Of a DNA stretch of 6,533 bases, positions 1 through 6,267 are shown piece by piece. Each line of letters begins with the position of its first letter. Within the stretch, counting starts at the first letter, position 1. Both the position numbers and the translations under genes were made by a program. The stretch is from Acidobacteriota bacterium (GTDB lineage Bacteria; Acidobacteriota; Terriglobia; Terriglobales; Acidobacteriaceae): positions 1 to 6,533 of the forward strand of contig JAKART010000134.1 of assembly GCA_021819255.1 (NCBI GenBank), written 5' to 3'. A model generated the notes under the pieces. That model made no database searches, was not told the DNA's origin, and saw only the letters and a list, made by a program, of their open reading frames with translations.

Positions 1-1454
1 TGTTTTTCAGCCTCCGGCAGTAGCCCTTCGGAGAGATATTGGCGGCCGTCCTGGGTGTCCTCCACCGCTTGCCTGTCGGCCGGCAACATCGCTCTACGCA
101 CCGCGCGCATCTGGTCGAGCTGAAACTCCTCCTGGCGGAAGCTTGTCTCGGAGTATCCTCTCTCGATTCTTTCCAGCGGGTTGAAGCCGCTATCGGTCGT
201 GCTGGCTTCCGGTAAAGCCTGCTGCGCTGTCTGCTGTCCGGACTCTGCCTCCTGTCCGGACTCGGCCGTCCCAACCGCATCCTCCGTCAGCCGCGTTCCT
301 GGCTTGACTTTTTCCAACTGCTCCGCGAGTTCTCTGGCCTCCTGGTCGTCCGGCTTCAGGCGCAGCGCCGCCTGCACCTGGCTCTTCGCGTTGGCCGTAT
401 CGCCCCGTCGGAAGAGCGCGATCGCAAGGTTGTAATGGTAGTTCTCATCGGAGGGGTCCAGGCTGGACGCCTTCTGGAACAGGGCGATGCCGTCCTTACC
501 CTGCCGGCTGATGGCGACAGCCTCGTTGTTCACCACCTCGGGCAGCGGCAACCGGCCGGCTACAAAAGCGAAGGCGGCCTGGGCCTGGGCATAGTTCGCG
601 GAGTTGAACTCAGCCAGTCCCAAGTAGAAGTGGGCCTCCAGAGCGATCCTTTTGGACAGCGGAACTTTGGCCAGCGTGGCGGCCGCTGCCTCAAAGTCGC
701 GTTGCGCATACTGTTCTTTGCCCAACGCAAGCAAAGCCGCCGGGTAGTTTGGCTCCAGCGCAACCGCATCCTGAAGACGCTTCAGCTTCTCCGCATCCGT
801 GGAGGCGTTGATTCCGCGGATATAGTCTTCAAAGGCCGGCAGCGGTACTGAGCCTGGAGCCGCCAGAAACGTCTGCTCCGAGACGAGCAACCGCGGATCC
901 AGGCGCTCCGCAACCTTCCACGCGATCGCGTTCTCCGCATCGAACAGATGCATCAGCGCAGATGAGTCATCCACGGGCGGCCAGAGCTGCAGTTGATCGA
1001 TGGACAGCACGCTGGCCTGAATGGTGATAGAGCTGTTGGCCGGGCCTGGGGCGGGCTGCCCCGTCGGGGCGCTCCCGGCACCGGGCCGCACATTGTAGCT
1101 GCCGAGAATCACATAGTCCGCATCCAGTTGCTGGGCAATTCGAATCGTGGTTGCGCGCGTCGGCCGAAAGTCGGCGGGCAACCCCAGATGCTCATAGGCA
1201 AAGACGCGGTCATCCTGGGAGATCGTCAGAAAACCCGCCGAGTTGAGGCGCTTGTTCAGCGTATCCGGAATCGAGTCGCCAATCCAGTTAAGGGATTCGT
1301 CGCCGGAGTGGTTGTCAAAGGGAAGCACCAGAACCACCCGGCCGCTGGGAGCCGCGGGCGTTTGTGCCGTGGTTTGCGCTGCCGTCGCTGCACTCGACGC
1401 CACGACGGCCAGAAGAGCGGGAAGCAGGACGCAGGCTTTCGGCAAAGACAGCAT
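1..1454 (-). CDS. Exported TPR protein with TolB/FlgO-like N-terminal domain (C-terminus outside window)
   Basis: The open frame runs on the minus strand from ATG at 1454 without a stop to base 1, so 484 residues are visible and the C-terminus is missing. Residues 1-26 look like a Sec signal peptide (Lys6, a Leu/Val/Ala-rich core, likely cleavage after ATAA). Residues about 38-190 resemble the domain often called TolB-N or FlgO-like: VLVLPFDNHSGDESLNWIGD near 41-60 and LDADYVILGSYN near 110-121. From about 205 there are TPR-type helices, for example ALEPNYPAALLALGKEQYAQ and LDPSDENYHYNLAIALFRRG. A Gln/Glu/Ala-rich linker (about 380-425) follows, then what looks like another repeat (YLSEGLLPEAEK). 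It is probably a periplasmic or envelope scaffold; no enzymatic motif is seen and the specific role is unknown. The start is set by the signal peptide and by GAGGGA directly before ATG; an in-frame TAG lies just upstream. It follows murA on the same strand after 86 bp. Confidence 0.85.
   Translation of the reverse strand, partial: MLSLPKACVLLPALLAVVASSAATAAQTTAQTPAAPSGRVVLVLPFDNHSGDESLNWIGDSIPDTLNKRLNSAGFLTISQDDRVFAYEHLGLPADFRPTRATTIRIAQQLDADYVILGSYNVRPGAGSAPTGQPAPGPANSSITIQASVLSIDQLQLWPPVDDSSALMHLFDAENAIAWKVAERLDPRLLVSEQTFLAAPGSVPLPAFEDYIRGINASTDAEKLKRLQDAVALEPNYPAALLALGKEQYAQRDFEAAAATLAKVPLSKRIALEAHFYLGLAEFNSANYAQAQAAFAFVAGRLPLPEVVNNEAVAISRQGKDGIALFQKASSLDPSDENYHYNLAIALFRRGDTANAKSQVQAALRLKPDDQEARELAEQLEKVKPGTRLTEDAVGTAESGQEAESGQQTAQQALPEASTTDSGFNPLERIERGYSETSFRQEEFQLDQMRAVRRAMLPADRQAVEDTQDGRQYLSEGLLPEAEK
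234..269. repeat. 18-bp tandem duplication inside the TPR gene
   Basis: Two adjacent 18-nt units (234-251 and 252-269) agree at 15 of 18 positions and share ctgtccggactc. On the minus strand they encode AESGQE followed by AESGQQ (residues about 397-408) in the low-complexity linker after the TPR block. It is an in-frame duplication that most likely only alters linker length. Confidence 0.7.
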
Positions 1455-1461
1455 TCCCTCG

Positions 1462-1467
1462 ATTATA
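1462..1467 (-). promoter_or_regulatory. Possible -10 box of the TPR gene
   Basis: The minus strand reads TATAAT at 1467-1462, a perfect sigma-70-type -10 hexamer, with only 7 nt before the ATG at 1454. No convincing TTGACA-like element lies 16-18 bp upstream. If used, transcription would start at or next to the start codon, giving a leaderless or nearly leaderless mRNA. It may be a chance match, and the gene could instead be read through from murA. Confidence 0.35.
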
Positions 1468-1540
1468 GGTGGTTGCACACGGTCCTAGCGGGCTTGATCG
1501 GCTGGAGCGAGACGTGCTCGCGCAGCCGGTTGTTGGGCTT

Positions 1541-2821
1541 TCATCGTCTTGCAAAGACCTCGCCCATGCGGCGAATCTGGGCTCCGGCGCCGCGCAGCTT
1601 TTCTTCCAGGTGTTCGTATCCGCGGTCGATGTGGTAGACGCGGTCCAGGATGCTCTCTCCTTCGGCCACCAGCGCGGCCAGCACCAGAGCCGCCGATGCT
1701 CGCAGGTCCGAGCACATCACCGCCGCCGACTGCAGCCTGGCTCCTCCACGCACCGTCGCCGTCCGGCCCTGCACGGTGATGTTCGCACCCATCCGGTTCA
1801 GCTCGCCCACGTGCATGAACCGGTTCTCGAAGATGTTCTCCGTCACCAGGGAGGTTCCGTTGGCCTGGGTCGCCAACGCCATGAACTGAGCCTGCATGTC
1901 GGTGGGGAAGCCTGGATACTCCTCGGTGGTGACATCGTTTGCCAGCAGCCGGCCGCCGCTGCGGACACGCACACTCTCCTTGCCCACCTCCAGTTTGACG
2001 CCGCACTGTTCCAGTTTTCCAATGACTGCGCTTAGGTGCCCGGAGTGACAGCCTTCCACATGCAGGTCGCCCCCTGTGATGGCTCCCGCGATCAGATAGG
2101 TTCCAGCTTCGATGCGGTCAGGGTTGATTCTGTGCCGTGCGCCGTGCAACCTGGCTACGCCTCGAACATGAATCGTCGATGTCCCCGCGCCCTCGATTCT
2201 GGCGCCCATGGCGCGGAGCAGCTCCGCCAGGTCCACCACCTCCGGCTCGCGCGCGCAGTTCTCAAACAGGGACTCTCCGTCGGCCAGCGCTGCGGCCATC
2301 AGCAAGTCCTCGGTTCCTGTCACGGTAATCTTGTCGAAGACAATGTGAGCGCCCTTCAAGCGGTTGGCCCGCGCCTCCAAATAACCATGCTCCTGGAGAA
2401 TGGTGGCGCCCATCGCCTCCAGCCCCTTAATGTGCAGATCGATGGGACGGCCCCCAATAGCGCACCCCCCGGGCATTGCGACCCGCGCCATGCCGGTGCG
2501 GGCGATCAGTGGTCCCAGCACCAGCGAGCTGGCGCGCATGGTCTTCACAATCTCATACTTCGCCACCGGATCGCTGAGCACGGCACAGCGGATCGAGGTG
2601 CGGTGCTGAGCCCGGCCATATCCCAGCTCGACCGCAGCGCCCATGGACTCCAATAGCTTGCGTTCGGTTTCAATATCCCGCACCTGCGGGATGTTCTCCA
2701 GGATCACTTCGTCTTCGGTTAGAATCGCCGCGGCCATGCAGGGCAGGGCAGAGTTCTTTGCGCCCGAGATTTTGATGCTGCCCTGTAGCGGGTTTCCCCC
2801 GCGAATCACAAACTTGTCCAT
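1541..2821 (-). CDS. murA: UDP-N-acetylglucosamine 1-carboxyvinyltransferase (MurA)
   Basis: MurA transfers enolpyruvate from PEP to UDP-GlcNAc, the first committed cytoplasmic step of peptidoglycan precursor synthesis. The 426-residue product is close to the usual length (about 420) and collinear with the family. Visible landmarks are the N-terminal SGAKNSAL with Lys22, the catalytic loop MPGGCAIGGRPIDLH with Cys120 (E. coli Cys115), TEEYPGFPTDMQAQF with Asp308 (E. coli Asp305), SDLRASAALVLAAL with Arg374, and HIDRGYE with Arg400. The loop residue is Cys rather than the Asp found in fosfomycin-insensitive variants, so family knowledge predicts fosfomycin sensitivity at the target. The ATG at 2821 is supported by the conserved MDKFVIRGG start, but no Shine-Dalgarno sequence is visible (TTGAATC precedes ATG). 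The gene lies 233 bp downstream of murQ on the same strand and upstream of the TPR gene. A short segment near residues 66-80 (GYGRAQHRTSIRCA) looks less conserved. Confidence 0.97.
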   Translation of the reverse strand: MDKFVIRGGNPLQGSIKISGAKNSALPCMAAAILTEDEVILENIPQVRDIETERKLLESMGAAVELGYGRAQHRTSIRCAVLSDPVAKYEIVKTMRASSLVLGPLIARTGMARVAMPGGCAIGGRPIDLHIKGLEAMGATILQEHGYLEARANRLKGAHIVFDKITVTGTEDLLMAAALADGESLFENCAREPEVVDLAELLRAMGARIEGAGTSTIHVRGVARLHGARHRINPDRIEAGTYLIAGAITGGDLHVEGCHSGHLSAVIGKLEQCGVKLEVGKESVRVRSGGRLLANDVTTEEYPGFPTDMQAQFMALATQANGTSLVTENIFENRFMHVGELNRMGANITVQGRTATVRGGARLQSAAVMCSDLRASAALVLAALVAEGESILDRVYHIDRGYEHLEEKLRGAGAQIRRMGEVFARR

Positions 2822-2827
2822 GATTCA

Positions 2828-2846
2828 AGTGTAGATGGGCGCCCAT
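2828..2846 (-). promoter_or_regulatory. Possible murA promoter -10 with adjacent 12-bp palindrome (operator-like)
   Basis: Upstream of murA the minus strand reads ATGGGCGCCCAT (2846-2835), a perfect 12-bp palindrome, then C and TACACT (2833-2828), a -10-like hexamer ending 6 nt before the murA ATG. No good -35 element is seen at normal spacing. If TACACT is a real -10, the palindrome lies in the promoter spacer, where a dimeric repressor or activator could act. The palindrome is seen directly; its use as an operator is inference. Confidence 0.35.
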
Positions 2847-2890
2847 TTGGATGCACGTCTGCCTTGCGGAGGTTACGACGTTGCTCCCCC

Positions 2891-2922
2891 GCGAGCCCGA
2901 ACAGGGTGCTCCACCCTCTCGC
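2891..2922 (-). other. Two-part hairpin in the murQ-murA intergenic region
   Basis: An inner perfect stem, agggtg (2903-2908) with caccct (2912-2917), has a 3-nt loop. An outer 5-bp stem, gcgag (2891-2895) with ctcgc (2918-2922), is separated from it by a 7-nt one-sided bulge. No T-run follows on either strand, so it is not a standard intrinsic terminator. It could be a structured part of a murQ-murA transcript or of a murA leader. It resembles no riboswitch that I recognise. Confidence 0.35.
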
Positions 2923-3023
2923 ACTTCAGAGATGTGGGAATGCAGGCGGCATCTTTCAGTAGTTATGAGAACGATGTGGAGGAAGCGTTCGGCTGGGCGG
3001 TTGCTTCTCCATGTGCAAGGCCG

Positions 3024-3038
3024 CCTGCAATTTGCAGG
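3024..3038. repeat. Short palindrome downstream of murQ
   Basis: cctgcaa and ttgcagg form a perfect 7-bp inverted repeat around one central base, 16 nt past the murQ stop codon. No T-tract follows on the minus strand, so termination is unlikely. It might stabilise the murQ 3' end or bind a protein, or it may be chance. Confidence 0.3.
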
Positions 3039-3054
3039 ATCACCCGGCGCCCAC

Positions 3055-4020
3055 TCACAGCTCCAGGCGTGAATCCTCGATGGCCAGGCGCACATTGCCG
3101 TCGGACTGTTGCAGCCGCCGCACGGCTTCCATCTTGTCCACGTTGGCCTTCAGCATCACCACGGCGATGGGGATCGACTTTCCGGCCGACTTGATGGTCC
3201 GGATCGCGGTTTCGCGGTCGATTCCGCAGACCTTGATCAGCACCCGAATGCCCCGCTCCACCAGCTTGGCGTTTTTCATGTGAACGTTCACCATCAGGTT
3301 GTCGTACACATAGCCGAGCCGGGTCATCGCTCCGGTGGTGATCATGTTCAGAATCATCTTTTGCGCGGTCGAGGCTTTCATCCGCGTCGAACCGGAGACG
3401 ATCTCCGGCCCGACCTCCGCGCAGATGGTGATATCCGCTACTTTGGAGAGATTGGAGTTCGCATTGCAGGTCACTGCGGCCGTCTTGGCCCCACAGGAAC
3501 GGGCATACTCGGTGGCGCCCACAACATAAGGAGTTCGTCCCGAGGCGGACACGCCAATGACGATATCCTTGCGCGTAGGCCGTCGCCGGGCGATGTCGCG
3601 CCGTCCCAACTCCGGCTCATCCTCATTCACGTCAGAGGCGCTGGCCAGCGCCTTCGGTCCTCCCGCCATGATGTATTGCACCTGCTGCGGGGCGGTGGAG
3701 AAGGCGGGAGGGCATTCGGAGGCGTCCAACGCGCAGATTCTTCCCGAAGAACCCGCGCCCACATAGATCAGACGTCCTCCGTCGCGCAGGGAGCGCGCCA
3801 CGGTATCGATCACCTGGGCAATTTCGGGGAGGGCTTTCTTTACGGCTGCCGCAACCTTGGCGTCTTCGTGATTGATGATTCTGGCAATCTCTACCGCGGA
3901 CTTGGTATCCAGCCCCTCGGATGCCTCATTCTGCCGTTCGGTGGAGAGGTTGTCGAGCTCGCCCTCCGGGCCAACCAAGGTCTGGTCGCCCGGCGTTGAA
4001 GACATGGTCATTGTAGCCAT
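3055..4020 (-). CDS. murQ: N-acetylmuramic acid 6-phosphate etherase (MurQ)
   Basis: MurQ cleaves the D-lactyl ether of MurNAc-6-phosphate to GlcNAc-6-phosphate and D-lactate, a cytoplasmic step of peptidoglycan recycling. It is a SIS-fold enzyme. Numbered from an ATG at 4047 (330 residues), the sugar-phosphate loop is GGRLIYVGAGSSGR (90-103), followed by ALDASECPPAFST with Glu111, aligning with E. coli catalytic Glu83. NEDEPE places Glu142 exactly 31 residues later, aligning with Glu114. GVSASGRTPYVVGA and GPEIVSGSTRMKASTAQKM are further family blocks. I prefer the second ATG at 4020 (321 residues): GGAG lies 5 nt before it, whereas the 4047 ATG has no Shine-Dalgarno and lies upstream of a possible -10. 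The first residues before the conserved LSTERQNEAS block are variable, so the N-terminus stays uncertain by 9 residues. It is divergent from the beta-lactamase-like gene and 233 bp upstream of murA. Confidence 0.96.
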   Translation of the reverse strand: MATMTMSSTPGDQTLVGPEGELDNLSTERQNEASEGLDTKSAVEIARIINHEDAKVAAAVKKALPEIAQVIDTVARSLRDGGRLIYVGAGSSGRICALDASECPPAFSTAPQQVQYIMAGGPKALASASDVNEDEPELGRRDIARRRPTRKDIVIGVSASGRTPYVVGATEYARSCGAKTAAVTCNANSNLSKVADITICAEVGPEIVSGSTRMKASTAQKMILNMITTGAMTRLGYVYDNLMVNVHMKNAKLVERGIRVLIKVCGIDRETAIRTIKSAGKSIPIAVVMLKANVDKMEAVRRLQQSDGNVRLAIEDSRLEL

Positions 4021-4041
4021 AGAATCTCCATCTTTAGTGTA
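4020..4041 (-). promoter_or_regulatory. Putative murQ -10 box and ribosome binding site
   Basis: On the minus strand TACACT (4041-4036) is followed by AAAGAT, GGAG (4029-4026), a 5-nt spacer and the ATG at 4020. The Shine-Dalgarno match is good and decides the preferred murQ start. TACACT is -10-like, and the 7-mer CTACACT also occurs upstream of murA. No clear -35 is present, so the promoter half of this call is weaker than the ribosome-site half. Confidence 0.45.
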
Positions 4042-4277
4042 GCGCATCCACTTCGGATAGGGTTCCGATCACCTTTTTCCGATGGACCCGACGGGACTGG
4101 CCTGCGTTTCTAGCCGAGGTCTCCGTTGGACAAAGAACACGCATCCAGGAGGAAGCTGGGCTTGAGGTGAAACCAGGACGCGGACAGATGCTTCTCAACC
4201 GTCGGACGCAACCTGCTTGCTGATACTCTTTGGATCTACGCCTTTGAGCGTTGGATCTCGGTGAGGTACGTGCTGCT
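4042..4277. other. Divergent intergenic region between murQ and the serine hydrolase
   Basis: This stretch must hold the start signals for murQ (leftward) and probably the serine hydrolase (rightward). On the plus strand GGTGAGG (4260-4266) is a Shine-Dalgarno-like sequence 11 nt before the ATG at 4278, a rather long spacing. I see no strong sigma-70 pair for the rightward gene; TACTCT (4224-4229) is only a weak -10 candidate. No credible small gene or RNA is visible. Confidence 0.4.
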
Positions 4278-5375
4278 ATGCGAAGAATCTCCCATTGGAC
4301 CGCCTCTCTAGCCATATTCTTTATCGTTCTGTTTTCGCTTTCGCCCGGACTCTTGGGCCAGTCGCCACAAACTACAGCCGCCGGGTTGGCGGGCTCGCCA
4401 TCCACCCTGCAGCGGCGGATCCAGCAGATGGTGAATGCTCGTGCAAAAGCCGGACTTGGCCATGCCGCTCTTTACGCCATTCAGCTCAACACGATGAAGA
4501 CCGTGGGAGTGAACTCCGACCTTCCGGTGGCCACCGCATCGGTCATCAAGCTCGGCATCTTGTATCAGGCCATGGTCCAGATTCGTCAGGGCAAGGCGCA
4601 CTGGGACGAGCCCATCGTTCTGCACCGCCACGAGGCCGTAGGCGGCTCGGGAATCCTCACCTTTCTGGATGCCCCGGTCAACCTCACGCTCAAGGACGTC
4701 CTTACCCTGATGGTGATCGTCAGCGATAACACGGCCGCCAACCTGGCCATGGACCGCTTTGGCATCGAGCCGATCAACGCGCGGCTTCAGGCGCTGGGTC
4801 TGGAGCAGACGCACCTTTACAAAAAGGTGATGGTTCCGACTACGATGCCCATGCCTGCCGATCAGCCCAGGTTCGGGCTGGGCAAGACCACCCCGCGAGA
4901 GATGGCCTATCTCATGGAGACCATCGGTCTCTGCCATCTTCACCAGATCGGCACGGCCACTCGCCCGGGCGATGCCCGCTTTGCCCCAGTTGACAACGGG
5001 GACCGAGCCGTCTGCTCTGTCGCTCTGAATATGCTGAAGAGCCAGTTCTACCGCGAGACCATCCCTCGTTATCTGGAAGCCGTTGACGCCACGGAAAACG
5101 GCCCGGCGATCGCCAGCAAGACCGGCTCTCTGGATGCGGTTCGGAACGATGTCGCCATTGTGATGGGCACGACGGGTCCGATGATTCTCTCCGTCTTCAC
5201 GTATGACAATCGCGACCACGGCTGGACGGTGGACAATGAAGGCGAGATGACGATTGCGCGGCTGGCCAGGGAGATTGTCGCGCACTGGTCGCCCGGCGGT
5301 CTGGATGGCAAGTACCTGGTCCCTGGGCTGAATCTGCCGCAGTCCTCCATTGCGCCCTGTCCCCCCGCGCCCTGA
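4278..5375 (+). CDS. Exported class A beta-lactamase-fold serine hydrolase
   Basis: The 365-residue protein has the penicillin-recognising serine-enzyme triad in class A order: S88-V-I-K91 (TASVIKLGIL), SDN at 149-151 (VIVSDNTAANLA) and KTG at 281-283 (ASKTGSLDAVRNDVAIV). Residues 1-27 form a Sec-type signal peptide (MRRISHW, then a hydrophobic stretch ending SPGLLG); no lipobox Cys follows. The stretch where the omega loop and general-base Glu166 would lie (residues about 180-207, with VPTTMPMPADQPRFGLG) has no ExxLN motif, so efficient beta-lactam turnover is doubtful. It may be a peptidoglycan-related or other serine hydrolase. C219 and C246 flank an extra segment and could form a disulfide; the C-terminus is a Pro-rich tail. 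I chose ATG 4278 because it begins the signal peptide; an in-frame TTG at 4251 would add nine non-hydrophobic residues. The gene is divergent from murQ and 51 bp upstream of lepB. Confidence 0.88.
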   Translation: MRRISHWTASLAIFFIVLFSLSPGLLGQSPQTTAAGLAGSPSTLQRRIQQMVNARAKAGLGHAALYAIQLNTMKTVGVNSDLPVATASVIKLGILYQAMVQIRQGKAHWDEPIVLHRHEAVGGSGILTFLDAPVNLTLKDVLTLMVIVSDNTAANLAMDRFGIEPINARLQALGLEQTHLYKKVMVPTTMPMPADQPRFGLGKTTPREMAYLMETIGLCHLHQIGTATRPGDARFAPVDNGDRAVCSVALNMLKSQFYRETIPRYLEAVDATENGPAIASKTGSLDAVRNDVAIVMGTTGPMILSVFTYDNRDHGWTVDNEGEMTIARLAREIVAHWSPGGLDGKYLVPGLNLPQSSIAPCPPAP

Positions 5376-5426
5376 GCCCACCATGAGCCTCGGACTTCGT
5401 CTAAGCTATATGCTTAAAGATGGGCG

Positions 5427-6161
5427 ATGGCCCGAACTTTCCGCCGAAGAGTCCCAGCAAACGTGCCTGAAATAAACTCCTTGCCGACGCCGGACCCGAC
5501 TGAGCCCAGGCGCCAGCCGGCTCAACCCGCCGCCGCGCCCCAAGCCAACCTTCGCGGCGCTGCCGGATCGCCTGCACAGCCCGATGTCTGCCAGACCGGC
5601 GCCGTAGCCGCGGACGATGGCAACCTGGCCGCTATGTTTCCCTGCGAAGGAACCGCCCGTTCCGGTTCATGGCCGCGGGACATGCTGATCTCGCTGGCCA
5701 TCTCTCTGTTCATCATCCTTTTTCTGTATCAACCGGTGCGTGTGGAGGGCACCAGCATGCTGCCGCACCTGGCCGATCAGGACCGGCTCTTCATCAATAA
5801 GTTCGTCTACCACTTTGAGTCCATTCAACGCGGCGATGTGGTCGTCTTTCTCTATCCCCGCGACCATACCAAGAGCTACATCAAGAGGGTCATCGCGCTC
5901 CCCGGCGACCGGCTCCGCATCGCGCATGGTACGGTGTATCTCAATGGCCGCAAGCTCAAGGAGACCTACGTGCCAAGCCGCTTCCGCGACGACCGCTCTG
6001 TGCCGGAGATGACCATCCCCGAGCAAGAGTGCTGGGTGATGGGTGACCATCGCAACATCTCCAGCGACAGCCGCGACTTTGGTCCGGTGCCCATCTCGCT
6101 GATCTACGGCAAGGCAGCCTTTGTCTACTGGCCGGTGGACCAGGCCGGCGTGGTCCACTGA
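5427..6161 (+). CDS. lepB: Signal peptidase I (LepB) with long N-terminal tail
   Basis: This is the membrane serine protease that removes signal peptides from Sec- and Tat-exported proteins. The 244-residue product shows the family boxes: VEGTSMLPHL with nucleophile Ser110, QRGDVVVFLYP (134-144), SYIKRVIALPGD with general-base Lys153, and GDHRNISSDSRDFG (206-219). One membrane segment (about residues 85-102) precedes the catalytic domain, which would face the periplasm. Residues 1-80 are a Pro/Ala/Gln-rich, probably disordered cytoplasmic tail containing two Cys residues. The start is uncertain: ATG 5427 has only a weak ribosome site, and in-frame GTG 5463 and ATG 5634 are alternatives. A 16-codon ORF in another frame (ATG 5420, stop 5468-5470) overlaps the start. 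The gene is probably co-transcribed with the hydrolase upstream (51-bp gap, same strand). The following gene is convergent. Confidence 0.95.
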   Translation: MARTFRRRVPANVPEINSLPTPDPTEPRRQPAQPAAAPQANLRGAAGSPAQPDVCQTGAVAADDGNLAAMFPCEGTARSGSWPRDMLISLAISLFIILFLYQPVRVEGTSMLPHLADQDRLFINKFVYHFESIQRGDVVVFLYPRDHTKSYIKRVIALPGDRLRIAHGTVYLNGRKLKETYVPSRFRDDRSVPEMTIPEQECWVMGDHRNISSDSRDFGPVPISLIYGKAAFVYWPVDQAGVVH

Positions 6162-6178
6162 GAGTCTTCCCTGCGTTC

Positions 6179-6200
6179 GTTCCCGATGCGGGGAGCTTTT
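6179..6200 (+). terminator. Weak intrinsic-terminator-like hairpin after lepB
   Basis: gttccc (6179-6184) pairs with gggagc (6191-6196) as a 6-bp stem with one G-T pair and a 6-nt loop. It is followed at once by TTTT (6197-6200), then G-rich sequence. It begins 18 nt past the lepB stop. The stem is short and the U-tract minimal, so this is a tentative call. Confidence 0.4.
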
Positions 6201-6267
6201 GGGGCGTGTGTACCCAGCAAGATACCGCGGCAGGCCCGCTTGCGCAGGCTCCCCCACGCGGAACGCT

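Noticed and set aside
1485..1544. Minus-strand 19-codon ORF whose ATG overlaps the murA stop (ATGA)
   Set aside because: The stop-start overlap is tempting for translational coupling, but the peptide is very short, Ala/Arg-rich and without features; kept out unless relatives conserve it.
993..1637. Plus-strand ORF of 214 codons opposite the TPR gene
   Set aside because: The minus frame has a signal peptide, a TolB-like domain and TPRs; the plus frame is Arg/Gly-rich low-quality coding and crosses into murA.
1469..2035. Plus- and minus-strand ORFs overlapping the 3' part of murA
   Set aside because: They lie in other frames of murA, have no domain features, and the murA frame is intact to its C-terminus.
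2670..3095. Minus-strand ORF of 141 codons spanning the murQ-murA gap
   Set aside because: It overlaps the start of murA in another frame and the end of murQ; its Cys/Arg/His-rich composition is typical of non-coding frames.
3109..3999. Plus-strand ORF of 296 codons opposite murQ
   Set aside because: It is antisense to a gene with conserved MurQ catalytic motifs; its translation is His/Gly/Arg-rich and resembles no family.
4251..4277. TTG at 4251 as the start of the serine hydrolase
   Set aside because: It would put nine mixed, partly acidic residues before a normal signal peptide that begins at ATG 4278; the downstream start fits better.
4308..5384. Minus-strand ORF of 358 codons opposite the serine hydrolase
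   Set aside because: It is fully antisense to a gene with clear SxxK, SDN and KTG motifs; its translation has no recognisable domain and reflects high-GC3 mirror coding.
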